In this document: positions 53,411 to 63,502 of the stretch, one piece after another
How the letters are laid out: each line of letters begins with the position of its first letter
Numbering within the stretch: the stretch's first letter is position 1
From: JAIEPX01 sp963725255
Lineage (GTDB): Bacteria; Pseudomonadota; Gammaproteobacteria; JAIEPX01
Length of the DNA: 64,000 nt
Reading direction: 5' to 3'
Assembly (NCBI GenBank): GCA_963725255.1
Contig: CAVRXV010000018.1
Coordinates: 1 to 64,000 of the forward strand
Position numbers and translations under genes: made by a program
Notes under the pieces: model-generated
What the model saw: only the letters and a program-made list of their open reading frames with translations
Told to the model about the DNA's origin: nothing
Databases searched by the model: none

Positions 53411-54661
53411 TTAATAACTGTTTTTTGAAAGTTGTGGAACTGTTGAATTGATAGGTGTTTTTGATAGTAAACGTTTTTTTGAATTTGAAGAAATTATACA
53501 GGAAGGAATAATTGGATTGCATAAAACAGTAAATTTTCTTTTAAGTTTATCTAATTCCAGAGGTGACCAGCTATCTTGTTCTGAGAGTAAGGAGCTTAGA
53601 TATTTCAGAAGTTTTTCTTGTTTTTTTCTAGGTGCCTTGTTAAAGCCATCAATCTCATTCAGGATGAATTTCGACACAATACTGCATAGCATTGGTTTTT
53701 TCCCAATAGGGCAAGATTTGATAGTATGAAAGGCTTTGTTGATCAATGAATAATCACTATTGTTTTCGGCGATTTCATTTTTAATGTTCGAGTAAATATG
53801 AAAACCCAATTGAGTTTCCTGGCATAATTCCTCAAGTGAAAATCCGTCAATTCGATCATTGTTGGTTATAACGCTGGGGGAGAGATGATTTATTGCTAGT
53901 AAATATTGTCTTAGTAGATTCATGGTTCGGCAATTTGCGTCCTTGAAAGGGTGAAAAACTTCGAGAGTTCGAATTGTTTTAGCTATGGCGTAGAGCTTTT
54001 GTTCTTCAGTTTCTTTTGGTAAACGATAATATTCAACGAATACAAGGTTGACATAATCTATAACTGATTGTCGAATTTGTTCGGGCGTTAAATTCGGAAG
54101 TGGGCGAGACTCAATGCTGACAATGTGTCCATTTTCTAGGGCCGTTAACACCTCTTCTGTCGTTGATAGTTCAATTTTGTTACCATCAATTCTAACAAAT
54201 CTACTGTATCCATTTTTGAATTCATTTATTAATTCATTGATGCCAGCAGGAGTTGCATTTTGACCTGGATTATTAGGGTCGATATTAATTTTAAAACCCG
54301 CGCCTGTAATATCCCTGTAATTTTGGTCTACGGGGATAAATTTGGTATTAAGCTCATTCTCAATGGGGACTTCTTCAAATACATTCGATGTTGTATGACA
54401 ATGAAGGGCTAGTAAAAAATTAGAATCAAGTATTGTTGGCTCAGAAGAAGACAAGTTTTGGAGAATGAACTCAAGACCTGAAAATACGCCTTGAAGGTAA
54501 CCGGGTTCAAGTATGTCCTGACTTAATGGGCCTTTTGAGCTTATACTTTTTGAAACACCTACCTGCCTATTTCGTGATATCAAGCATCGCCATAATTCCG
54601 AAGGTGGGCATTCTGAAAGGGATTCGATACCAAATGGCGTTTTTTTATCAATAATTTGCAT
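53411..54661 (-). CDS. Fic-domain protein with altered core motif (2)
   Basis: 416 residues. ECPPSELWRCLISRNRQVGV in the N-terminal region matches the partner gene, and SPSVITNNDRIDGFSLEEL later matches it too, so the two are paralogs. The core reads HPFKDANCR (237-245) then TMN: His, Phe, Asp, Asn and Arg are kept, but the first Gly is Ala and the next is Cys. Loss of the Gly that shapes the anion-binding loop may alter or end nucleotide transfer, so a non-AMPylating or inactive version is possible. The C-terminal region is helical and ends in a basic tail. Head-to-head/tail-to-tail inversion of the pair suggests duplication by inversion. Effector role is inference from context. Confidence 0.8.
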   Translation of the reverse strand: MQIIDKKTPFGIESLSECPPSELWRCLISRNRQVGVSKSISSKGPLSQDILEPGYLQGVFSGLEFILQNLSSSEPTILDSNFLLALHCHTTSNVFEEVPIENELNTKFIPVDQNYRDITGAGFKINIDPNNPGQNATPAGINELINEFKNGYSRFVRIDGNKIELSTTEEVLTALENGHIVSIESRPLPNLTPEQIRQSVIDYVNLVFVEYYRLPKETEEQKLYAIAKTIRTLEVFHPFKDANCRTMNLLRQYLLAINHLSPSVITNNDRIDGFSLEELCQETQLGFHIYSNIKNEIAENNSDYSLINKAFHTIKSCPIGKKPMLCSIVSKFILNEIDGFNKAPRKKQEKLLKYLSSLLSEQDSWSPLELDKLKRKFTVLCNPIIPSCIISSNSKKRLLSKTPINSTVPQLSKNSY

Positions 54662-54777
54662 GTATTTTTACCTTAACATTATATACTTTCAAATATATCA
54701 TGAGTTTACTTAAAAATAAAGCAAATTGCTTTGGCTTTCTTGAAACTGTGGTCTACTCGTAGACGTGGTCTCAGATG

Positions 54778-56307
54778 TCAAAAGGAAATCTGAGTGCGAA
54801 TGTCGAAGGTGTTGTAAGTGCCGTTATTGTTTTGTGTGCCTATGTCTTGAAGGTGTACGTTCTGCCAAGCGCATTGGAATTTCAAGACGTCATTCGGATA
54901 GAAATTTATGCCGACGCTCCAGATATGTTGAGTACCACCAAAGATAGCATCTGAAATTAAAAGTGAAATATCTCCAGTTCCGGGTTCTTGGTAGGTGTAT
55001 TGAGCCTTTGAGTGTACATGGTAGCCAAGTTGAGTGCTGCTGTAGCGGCAGGCTAATTCCCAGGCTCCCCAAGCTTTGTGCCTAGGGTCGAAGGGTTGAA
55101 TTGGGCTTGGGCGAGTGAATGAGGCATTCACAATGTTGTATCTTCGAGGCTCGCCGGTGAGCACCCAGCTGCCTTCCACATACCACCCTGAGAAATTAGG
55201 GTTAGTGATCCCGGATACCGGTTTTCCTGGGTTTTTGCGTTTGATGCCGTACCAGAAATGTTCACCCTGGACCATAATGGGACCGTAGCTCAGTGCGGCT
55301 TCTAATCCGAGAGAATGGGCTGACTTCGCGTCGATGGGCCCTGTATTCAGGAAAGTTATATTGTCGACGCGCAGCTCTGGACGATCGGAAAAAGTGATGT
55401 TGTAGGTTGTAAAGCCAGGGTCTTGAGTATTGGTCGACTCTTGGGGGCGGAAGACGTAGCCAAAATTGCCGCCAAGATGAACATTGCCGTTACACGCTTG
55501 TTGTTGCCATGGTGCAATGGCCAGTCGACCTACGACAGCTTCTTGTGCGCCACCAGAAGTTGTTGCAGGTGGGATTAAAGCACCTTTGCCGTAAACATCA
55601 CCAGTAAGAAAGAGTGAAGCATTCCAGTGGAGGCCATTGCCGATAAATCCCACGGATTCACGGCCTTCGCCTGCGTCTAGGTCGCGCGAGAGCTGGGATG
55701 GGGTCGGGCGTTCGCTGAATAAAAGATCGTCCGATTGCGTAGTGTCGCCGAGATTGGAAGGTGTTGACATAATCCCAAACTTGAACGTAAATGGCGCAAG
55801 GAAGCCCGTGTAGCTAGCCCAAGCTGATTGAACAAAAGCACCTAAACTTGTGCTCGCTGAAAAAGGAGTGGTGTGTTTACCACCATTATTAATTGTCGAG
55901 AGGCTATTCGCGGCAGCATAGCTTTGATAAGTCTCGTTGCCGTTTGAGCCGCCAAAATCTATGACGAGTTTGTAGCCAAAATCACCGAAGAAGATTCCCT
56001 GGAAGCCTAGCCATGCACGGCGAATATTCTCGCCGGAAGATTTGAGATTATCGGTTCCGGGAGTTGATAAGGGTTGCGATTTGCTGTACTTAGCCCAGTC
56101 TCCTTGCATGAGAACTATAGGCCAGAACGCCCACTTGTTATCTGCCGAGGAAATCGTAGGTTGTGTTTTTTGATGTAAGAAGGGCGTAGCAGATCGGAAT
56201 GTGACGTTGGAGGAGACGTTACTCAGTGATAAAGCGTCGTAAGAAAATGTTAGCGCAGAACTGCTGACCAATAATATCGCGCGCAATCGAAGGGTTAGAT
56301 AAAACAT
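54778..56307 (-). CDS. Outer-membrane porin, OprO/OprP-like (phosphate-selective family)
   Basis: 509 residues from the ATG at 56307, preceded by GTGAGGGACCAC; an in-frame start 54 bases upstream is less likely. A signal peptide is visible (LTLRLRAILLVSSSALTFSYDAL). The mature protein is beta-rich, with RRAWLGFQGIFFGDFGYKLVID (residues about 95-115), a typical OprO/OprP block, and later strands such as GWYVEGSWVLTGEPRRY. It ends DIRTQISF with the terminal Phe expected for BamA-dependent barrels. Probably forms anion-selective pores for phosphate or polyphosphate in related proteins; specificity here unknown. Confidence 0.85.
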   Translation of the reverse strand: MFYLTLRLRAILLVSSSALTFSYDALSLSNVSSNVTFRSATPFLHQKTQPTISSADNKWAFWPIVLMQGDWAKYSKSQPLSTPGTDNLKSSGENIRRAWLGFQGIFFGDFGYKLVIDFGGSNGNETYQSYAAANSLSTINNGGKHTTPFSASTSLGAFVQSAWASYTGFLAPFTFKFGIMSTPSNLGDTTQSDDLLFSERPTPSQLSRDLDAGEGRESVGFIGNGLHWNASLFLTGDVYGKGALIPPATTSGGAQEAVVGRLAIAPWQQQACNGNVHLGGNFGYVFRPQESTNTQDPGFTTYNITFSDRPELRVDNITFLNTGPIDAKSAHSLGLEAALSYGPIMVQGEHFWYGIKRKNPGKPVSGITNPNFSGWYVEGSWVLTGEPRRYNIVNASFTRPSPIQPFDPRHKAWGAWELACRYSSTQLGYHVHSKAQYTYQEPGTGDISLLISDAIFGGTQHIWSVGINFYPNDVLKFQCAWQNVHLQDIGTQNNNGTYNTFDIRTQISF

Positions 56308-56462
56308 GTGGTCCCTCACCTGTAAAAAGTGATTGTAGATGTGGTCAGTAGTTGGGGTCAATATAGCCAGGATAGAAAAGTGAAACCCGTAAAATCCGAA
56401 AAATGGCTAGTCAAATGGGGGTGAGCGGGATAGAATGAGCGATTTGCTGATTGGGTTGGATG

Positions 56463-59302
56463 ATGGACAAAATTACGATTCGTGGTGCGCGTACACATAA
56501 TTTGAAAAATATTGATCTCACACTTCCTCGTGATCAGTTGATAGTGATAACAGGTCTTTCTGGGTCTGGAAAATCATCGTTAGCGTTCGATACTTTGTAT
56601 GCTGAAGGTCAGCGACGCTATGTTGAATCTTTATCGGCGTATGCACGACAATTTTTGTCAATGATGCAAAAACCAGATGTTGATCATATTGAGGGTTTAT
56701 CTCCCGCAATTTCTATTGAACAAAAAGCAACTTCTCATAATCCACGTTCAACCGTGGGCACCATAACCGAAATTTATGATTATTTACGATTGTTATTTGC
56801 ACGTGCAGGGCAAGCGCAGTGTCCTGAACATGGTACAATTTTAGAAGCACAGACAATTAGTCAAATGGTAGATACAGTATTGTCTCTTCCTGAAGAAACA
56901 AAAGTCATGTTGCTGGCACCTGTTGTAAAAGATCGAAAAGGTGTGCATCAAAATATTATTGCAGAATTACGACGTAAAGGATTTGTGCGAGCTCGAATCA
57001 ATGGTGAAATCGTTGAGTTGGATAAAGCGCCAGAATTATCATTAAGAAAAAAACATACAATTGAAGTTGTTGTTGATCGACTAAAAGTGCGCGCAGATTT
57101 AACTCAGCGTTTGGCTGAATCTTTTGAAACAGCAATACGATCTTACTGGTGGAATTGCAAGTATTGCTTTTATCGATGAAAAAAGGCCTGATATTCAGTT
57201 TTCTGCAAAGATGGCATGTTCGATATGTGGTTATAGTTTACAGAATTAGAGCCTCGATTATTTTCATTTAATAATCCTGTGGGAGCTTGTCCAACGTGTA
57301 ATGGTTTAGGTGTGAATCAAACGTTTGATGCAGAAAAAATTATTTCCGATGAAGAAATAAGTTTGGCAGGTGGTGCGATTAGGGGCTGGGATAGACGTAA
57401 TTTTTATTATTTTCAAATGTTGCAATCATTGGCTAAGCATTTCCGTTTTGATGTGGAAGCTCCTTTCAATAAACTTTCAAAAAAAATTCAAAATATTTTG
57501 TTGTATGGCAGTGGTGATGAAGAAATTAAATTTCGTTTTATGTCGGCGCGTGGAAAAGTTTTTGAAAAAACACATCCTTTCGAAGGGGTGTTAATGAATA
57601 TGGAGCGCCGATATTCTGAAACAGAATCAATGGCCGTTCGGGAAGATTTGGCAAAGTTTTTAACAACGAGTCCGTGCAAAACGTGTGAGGGGCAGCGATT
57701 ACGTTTAGAGGCGCGTCACGTTTTTGTGCAAGATCATTCGATACCTCATATCGTCAATATGCCTATAGGAAAAGCACAGGAATTTTTTGAGCAAGTTTCA
57801 TTGCCAGGAAAAAGAGGCGAAATTGCGAAGAAAATTTTAATTGAAATCACGGCTCGACTTGGATTTTTAGTCAGTGTCGGTTTGAATTATTTGACCTTAG
57901 CTCGAAGTGCAGAAACACTTTCGGGTGGTGAAGCTCAACGTATTCGTTTAGCAAGTCAAATTGGTTCAGGATTAGTGGGCGTCATGTATATTTTTGATGA
58001 ACCCTCAATTGGATTGCATCAGCGTGATAACGATCGATTACTTAAGACATTAAAACACCTACGCGATTTAGGAAATACGGTTATCGTCGTTGAGCATGAT
58101 GAAGATGCTATTCGTGCAGGCTGATCATGTGGTGGATATTGGTCCAGGTGCAGGTGTACATGGTGGATACAAAATTGTTGCAGAAGGGACACCTGCTGAT
58201 ATTGAAGCTCACGATAAATCCTTGACGGGACAATATTTATCAGGGAAATTAAAAGTGTGGGCCACTGCACTCACGAATTCATACGAAATCCTAAACAATT
58301 GTTACATATTCAAGGCGCTCATTACATAATTTAAAAAATATTGATGTCGAAATTCCTGTTGGATTAATTACCTGTGTTACCGGTGTTTCAGGGTCGGGAA
58401 AATCAAGTTTAATTAACGATACATTTATATCCAATTGCTGCAAAAGAATTTAATGGTGCAACATTAGTGACGCCAGGTCCTTATAAATCAATCGCAGGAT
58501 TAGGTCATTTTGACAAAGTCGTAGACATTGATCAAAGTCCAATTGGACGTACTCCACGCTCAAATCCCGCGACATACACCGGTTTATTTACTCCGATCCG
58601 CGAATTATTTGCAGGAACTCCTGAAGCAAGTTCGCGTGGTTATCTAGCCTGGGCGATTTAGTTTTAATGTGAAAGGCGGACGTTGTGAAGCTTGTGAAGG
58701 CGATGGTGTTATTAAAGTTGAAATGCATTTTTTAGCCGATGTTTATGTAGAGTGCGATGTATGTAAAGGAAAACGTTATAATCGTGAAACACTAGAGGTT
58801 CGTTACAAAGGAAAAAATATTCACGAAGTTTTAGAGATGACATGTTGAAGATGCGCGTGAATTTTTTGATGCTGTTCCAGTGATTGCGCAAAAATTACAA
58901 ACTTTAATTGATGTCGGTTTGTCGTATATTCACTTGGGGCAAAGTGCAACAACATTATCAGGTGGAGAAGCGCAGCGAGTTAAATTGGCGAAAGAGTTAT
59001 CAAAGCGAGATACAGGTAAAACTCTTTATATTTTAGATGAGCCTACAACCGGATTGCATTTTCATGACATTAAACAATTATTAGAAGTGTTGCATCGCTT
59101 GCGTGATAAAGGAAATACGATTATTGTGATCGAGCACAATTTAGATGTCATTAGGGCAGCAGATTGGGTAATCGATTTAGGCCCAGAAGGTGGGGATGGG
59201 GGTGGTCGCGTCGTAGCGACTGGTACACCGGAAGAAGTGATGAATAATTCCGCTTCTTATACCGGTCAATATTTATTGAAGCATGTGAGGCGCAATGAGT
59301 AG
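56463..59302 (+). pseudogene. uvrA: uvrA, excinuclease ABC subunit A, with eight frameshifts
   Basis: The whole of UvrA is recognisable from MDKITIRGARTHNLKNIDLT to the 3' end, but only by hopping between frames. Single-base indels are needed near 57141, 57241, 58119, 58258, 58320, 58427, 58646 and 58843. Kept features: Walker A GLSGSGKSS and GVSGSGKSS, two LSGGEAQR signatures, zinc-finger Cys pairs (CPTC, CEAC), RRNFYYFQML. Almost no other damage is seen, so decay is recent or the read is faulty. No fragment carries both ATPase modules. UvrA starts nucleotide-excision repair with UvrB; its loss would remove that pathway. The last four codons overlap the permease start by eight bases, a normal arrangement. 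Confidence 0.9.
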
Positions 59303-60530
59303 TTTATATCAGAACAAAACGTTTGGTGGGATTTTGTTGGTCGCGGGAACTTCGATTGGGGCGGGAATGTTGGCGCTACCAATTACAACTGGAGTGGGTG
59401 GATTTTACTCAGCCATCGGATTGTTTTTGATTTGCTTTGCGTACATGTTGGTAACGTTATTTTTATTATTAGAAGCGAATCTTTACGAACCTAGCATGGA
59501 AGCTAATATTATTTCAATGGCGCGCCGACGTTTAGGTGTTATTGGGCAAATTGCTAGCTGGTCATCATTTTTGTTGCTGTATTATGCTGTTGCTGCTGCT
59601 TATATGTCTGCTGGCGGCTCTTTAATCGGAAAATTATTTTCTTTCAGCGGTGAATTGTCTCTTGTAAAAACAAATATTACAATTATTGGATTTGCTGCAG
59701 TGGGTGGTTTGTTGGTATTTTTTGGTGCTTGGTTAGTGGATCACATTAATCGAGTTTTTATGTACGGTTTAATATTATCGTATTTTGTTCTCGTTTTTTT
59801 TGTAACACCTCATGTAAAAATGGTTACATTGAATGCGGGTGATTCTAAATATTTAATGGTTGCGATTCCCGTTGTGATTTTATCCTTTACCTCTCATGTG
59901 ATTGTTCCCAGTTTACGCATGTATATGCAAAATAATGTGAGTCAATTGAAAAAATCTCTCCTTTATGGATCTTTAGTCCCGCTGATTTTTTATGTGGTAT
60001 GGGAATTTTTAATTGTTGGTATTCTTCCTGCGACAGGAGAATATAGTTTAACAGCGATTGCTGCACGGCCTCATCCTGTTGCAGGTATTACTCAAGCGCT
60101 GCATTCTTACTTAGGATTGAGTTGGATCGCTGCGGCAGTGGGTGTTTTTTCTTTTTGTGCTTTAGTGACTTCATTTTTAGCGGTAATTTTAAGCCTCATT
60201 GATTTTTTATCGGATGGTTTTCAAATCAAAAAAGACGTGTGGGGTCGGTTGAGATTATTGTTTTTTACTTTAGTTCCGCCATTATTATTTGCACTGTATT
60301 TTCCTTCCGGATTTGTATTGGCACTGAGTTATGCTGGCGTCTTTGTTGCAGTTTTATACGGTATATTGCCCCCGCTCATGATTTGGAAAGCTCGATATCA
60401 AGAGAATTTAGATTGCGGATTCCGCGTCAAGGGCGGCAAGCCCGTTTTGGTGCTGTGCATTATTGGGGCAATCCTTGTCATATTATTTCAAGTGTTGAGT
60501 ACGTTAAATCTCCTTCCAGTGCCTCAATAA
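59295..60530 (+). CDS. Aromatic amino-acid permease, TyrP/Mtr-like (HAAAP family)
   Basis: 411 residues. FGGILLVAGTSIGAGMLALP is the first-helix motif of the hydroxy/aromatic amino-acid permease family. About eleven hydrophobic helices follow, e.g. GLFLICFAYMLVTLFLLLEA, and PSMEANIISMARRRLG is a family loop. SFTSHVIVPSLRMYM and GIFS-like VGVFSFCALVTSFLA are also typical. Proton-coupled importer of tyrosine or tryptophan in the inner membrane; which one cannot be told. Its ATG lies inside the last codons of uvrA, so it is probably in the same transcript. Several auxotrophic intracellular bacteria carry many such permeases. Confidence 0.88.
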   Translation: MSSLYQNKTFGGILLVAGTSIGAGMLALPITTGVGGFYSAIGLFLICFAYMLVTLFLLLEANLYEPSMEANIISMARRRLGVIGQIASWSSFLLLYYAVAAAYMSAGGSLIGKLFSFSGELSLVKTNITIIGFAAVGGLLVFFGAWLVDHINRVFMYGLILSYFVLVFFVTPHVKMVTLNAGDSKYLMVAIPVVILSFTSHVIVPSLRMYMQNNVSQLKKSLLYGSLVPLIFYVVWEFLIVGILPATGEYSLTAIAARPHPVAGITQALHSYLGLSWIAAAVGVFSFCALVTSFLAVILSLIDFLSDGFQIKKDVWGRLRLLFFTLVPPLLFALYFPSGFVLALSYAGVFVAVLYGILPPLMIWKARYQENLDCGFRVKGGKPVLVLCIIGAILVILFQVLSTLNLLPVPQ

Positions 60531-60672
60531 ACAAGGTTAGATTTCTGTCGATTAAATTAATCTGATAACAGGGAAGGCATTTCTTGTCGAGCCGCTTCCC
60601 GCCTAGGTTTTCAGGCTTTCATTTACGATTAGACGGTCATCCATTTACACTTGGACGCTACACATCGCATGA

Positions 60673-60709
60673 ATTTGCGACGCATTTGCGACGCAAATGC
60701 GTCGCAAAT
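60673..60709. promoter_or_regulatory. Palindromic operator with extra half-site
   Basis: ATTTGCGACGCA (60684-60695) and TGCGTCGCAAAT (60698-60709) form a perfect 12-bp inverted repeat. The same half-site occurs in direct orientation at 60673-60684. It ends 3 bp before the -35 of the next gene, the usual place for a repressor or activator site. Confidence 0.7.
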
Positions 60710-60712
60710 TTA

Positions 60713-60741
60713 TTGACATTTCTATTGGCTACTACTAAAAT
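60713..60741 (+). promoter_or_regulatory. Strong promoter placed for a leaderless transcript
   Basis: TTGACA (60713-60718), 17 bp, TAAAAT (60736-60741; 5 of 6). Transcription should begin about 7 bases further, around 60748-60750, exactly at the ATG at 60749. Confidence 0.7.
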
Positions 60742-60748
60742 GTGTCCT

Positions 60749-62101
60749 ATGAGTGCTATAACCGACATATCTTTGATCCTCAGTGAAGGCGAAAGCTACA
60801 AGGTTGAGTTTAAGGAGCAGAAAGCAAAACTCGATCGTGAAATTGTTGCATTTGCCAATGCATCTGGTGGCTCCATCTTTTTGGGGGTAAACGACCAATC
60901 AGAAGTCGTAGGGATAGAAATATCAAATAAATTGATGAGTGAGATTCATGATATCGCGCGTAACTGCGATCCCAGTATTCGGATTAATTTAGTACAACAT
61001 AAAGCTAAGGTTTTGGAAGTACAGGTTGAGGAAGGAATTGATAAACCTTATCGATGTCACGATGGCTTCTTTTTACGTGTTGGCCCTAGTGCCCAAAAGC
61101 TTCGAAGAGATGAGATAGTTGAACTACTTAACAATTCAGGCAAAATTCGTTTTGATGAAAGTATTAATACAAAATTTGACTTTACAAATGATTTCTCGAA
61201 AAGTCGATTAAAAGAATATCTACAAATTTGCGAAGTCAAAACCAGTGCAAAAACAGAAGATATTCTACAAAGTTTCAGCGTCGCTGAATATAAAAAAAAT
61301 GAACTGAAATTTACGAACACTTGTGTTCTATTCTTCTCACTGAACCCACAACGATTTTTCCCTGAGAGTTATATTACTTGTGTCCGCTATCAATCGAATG
61401 ATCGATTTTCTATAATAGATAAGGCTGAAATACTTGGTTCTCCAATAGAGCAAATCGAGGAGGCCATGCTGTTTATTCTTCGCAATATTTCGGTAAAAAC
61501 TGTTGTGAGCTCAAAAATAAAACCTCGAATAGGGCAAAGTACTAAACTTTATGATTATCCTATAAATGCTTTACGTGAAGCTGTTGTAAATGCAGTGACA
61601 CACCGAGATTATGGTTATGATAGTTCTCACATATATATTCATATTTACCCAGATCATATCGACATAGAGAATCCAGGTGGATTATATCATGGACTCACAA
61701 TTGACAATTTAGGAAAACGTAGTGTTCGCAGGAACAGATTGATTGCTGATCTATTATATCGAGCTAATTATATCGAGAAGGCGGGAACAGGTTTTGATAG
61801 AATGCGTGAAGCACTCAAAAACAATAATAATCCACCACTTGATGTAAGCGCGACTAATTTTTTTAATATACGCTTCTACAAAAGAGTAGAATCTGAGAGT
61901 GAACTCAACTTAACTTCTCGACAACAGTTGCTTTATGCCATGTTAAAAGAAAAGATAGTGATAAAAAAACAAGAAGCTGCACTCTATCTAGGTATCAGCA
62001 ATGATACTGCTCTACGTGAACTCAAAGTACTAGAAAAACAAAAATTAATTGTCCGAACTGGAACAGGGAAATCAACTGCTTATAAGATCAATAGAAGTTG
62101 A
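60749..62101 (+). CDS. AlbA_2 / ATP-binding / winged-helix protein
   Basis: 450 residues from the ATG at 60749; upstream frame extensions lie in the promoter. Residues 1-110 are a Schlafen AlbA_2 domain (EGESYKVEFKEQKAKLDREI, VAFANASGGSIFLGVND). The middle has a RecG-C-like ATPase/GHKL region (LREAVVNAVTHRDYGYDSSH, IENPGGLYHGLTIDNLG, then RNRLIADLLYRANYIEKAGT). The last 70 residues form a winged helix (TSRQQLLYAMLKEKIVIKKQ, DTALRELKVLEKQKLIVRTG). Proteins of this plan are common and often called putative transcriptional regulators; some act in phage defence or plasmid functions. With a strong palindrome at its promoter, autoregulation is likely. Function otherwise unknown. Confidence 0.85.
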   Translation: MSAITDISLILSEGESYKVEFKEQKAKLDREIVAFANASGGSIFLGVNDQSEVVGIEISNKLMSEIHDIARNCDPSIRINLVQHKAKVLEVQVEEGIDKPYRCHDGFFLRVGPSAQKLRRDEIVELLNNSGKIRFDESINTKFDFTNDFSKSRLKEYLQICEVKTSAKTEDILQSFSVAEYKKNELKFTNTCVLFFSLNPQRFFPESYITCVRYQSNDRFSIIDKAEILGSPIEQIEEAMLFILRNISVKTVVSSKIKPRIGQSTKLYDYPINALREAVVNAVTHRDYGYDSSHIYIHIYPDHIDIENPGGLYHGLTIDNLGKRSVRRNRLIADLLYRANYIEKAGTGFDRMREALKNNNNPPLDVSATNFFNIRFYKRVESESELNLTSRQQLLYAMLKEKIVIKKQEAALYLGISNDTALRELKVLEKQKLIVRTGTGKSTAYKINRS

Positions 62102-62265
62102 TTTGAAGGCGAAAGTTAGAAATTATCGATTAATCAATTAATTCGGATCAGTCCCATTATTTATATTTTAGCAGCAATACATTCCATTGTAGCCTGCTTT
62201 CTCAAGGTTTTTAAGTGAGTTGTGGTCTATAATGAAATAATACATTAGAGAATGGAATTTAACTT

Positions 62266-63156
62266 ATGGGTCAAAAATCACAGATATCATCAACGGCGCG
62301 GTGGGTCACTACGGTATTATCCATTATTATTATTTTAGTGGTTTTCGGATTAGATAGAGGTGAATATTTTGGAGTGGGATTTAGAAATAGCATTCCACCA
62401 ATTATTACATTATTAGTAATATTAATCATTTGGTGTTGGAAAGACTATTTGGATATATACGAAATCGGACCCGGGGGGGTTAAGTCACCAATTATTAGAG
62501 ACTCCCAACCAACTGCAGAGGAATTAAAAAATGATAAGGTTGAAGGTGTAGATAAAATCAAAATGGATCTAGAGAAAATTACTAAAGATAAAAAAGATTT
62601 AGAAGATGATATTAAAAAGAAAATATTATCTGGTTATGAAGGTAAAGAAGGTGCAATAACAGTTGAAAAAACTGCAGAAGGTTTATGCGTACCCCAGCTC
62701 ATTGCGAAAAATGCTCTAGAATCATTATATTTTGAAGGGCAATTAGAGATTACGAAGTTGCCAACAGATTATGATAAAAGAATTTATATTCACAAATCTA
62801 ATTTGATTAATCGTAAAATTAATGAAGCAGAACTAAAGATATCTGAAAATGAAAATGTTTGTAATGTTTACAAATTTTTTAGTATTCAAAATCTAAATAA
62901 TGGATCATTAGTCGGTATAGACGCTGTGATTGAAACTGAAAAAAATTTGTATGTGATTCAGATTCAAAGACACGAATCAATAGAAGAATTAAAAGAGATA
63001 GCTGTTATGAAGCGTGAATTAATAATTAAGGCTTATCGTATTAGGCCACAAAAACCTATAAAAGCATATATAGTGCTAACAACGAGGGGTGAAGTACCGT
63101 TAGACAAGATTAAAATGAGCGCTGATATAATTATAGTCGATATGACAAAGATTTAA
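62266..63156 (+). CDS. Membrane-anchored protein with possible degenerate nuclease-like domain
   Basis: 296 residues. Two hydrophobic helices (WVTTVLSIIIILVVFGLD and PIITLLVILIIWCW) are followed by a basic-acidic coiled coil (MDLEKITKDKKDLEDDIKK), a helix-turn-helix-like block (GAITVEKTAEGLCVPQLIAK, NALESLYFEGQLEITKL), then a C-terminal alpha/beta domain: SLVGIDAVIETEKNLYVIQI, QRHESIEELKEIAVMKREL. The pattern Asp-x10-20 then Gln-x-Gln resembles the core of restriction-endonuclease folds but has lost the ExK, so activity is doubtful. No family recognised with confidence. Stands after the AlbA_2 gene on the same strand, 164 bp away. Confidence 0.65.
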   Translation: MGQKSQISSTARWVTTVLSIIIILVVFGLDRGEYFGVGFRNSIPPIITLLVILIIWCWKDYLDIYEIGPGGVKSPIIRDSQPTAEELKNDKVEGVDKIKMDLEKITKDKKDLEDDIKKKILSGYEGKEGAITVEKTAEGLCVPQLIAKNALESLYFEGQLEITKLPTDYDKRIYIHKSNLINRKINEAELKISENENVCNVYKFFSIQNLNNGSLVGIDAVIETEKNLYVIQIQRHESIEELKEIAVMKRELIIKAYRIRPQKPIKAYIVLTTRGEVPLDKIKMSADIIIVDMTKI

Positions 63157-63262
63157 GATGGCGATCTTAGGTCTTAAGTTTCTTGATATGTGAAGATAGC
63201 AATCAGAGATTTAAGTCAAATTTCCTTATTTAGCCTAGTTTGCTATTAATAGGAAGCTAGAG

Positions 63263-63502
63263 TTATTCCCGATCAATAAACTTTTTTGCGCTCTCAATGA
63301 AACGTTCATGAGCTTCGTCTTCACTAGAGCAAACCCATTTATCATCTGGTATCTCATCAAGTTTCAGCTTGATAAAAGCAATATTATCATCCGTATCAAA
63401 TTGTATGAAACCATGAGGGCTAAAAGTATCTGGAGGTTCCTTTAACTTCATAGGGGATGATTCTATAATGTATCCTTTGTAGACTAATTCTTTCATAGGC
63501 AC
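63263..63502 (-). CDS. Small orphan protein
   Basis: 79 residues from a GTG at 63502, which has AAGGAG seven bases before it; an ATG two codons later is six bases farther than usual. Sequence KELVYKGYIIESSPMKLKEP then SPHGFIQFDTDDNIAFIKLK, with an acidic tail, resembles short bacterial proteins of unknown function that start 'ELVYKGY.I...P'. No function can be given. Confidence 0.65.
   Translation of the reverse strand: MPMKELVYKGYIIESSPMKLKEPPDTFSPHGFIQFDTDDNIAFIKLKLDEIPDDKWVCSSEDEAHERFIESAKKFIDRE

Noticed and set aside
56463..59302. Programmed frameshifting in uvrA
   Set aside because: Eight shifts in mixed directions without slippery heptamers or nearby structures; decay or read error fits better.
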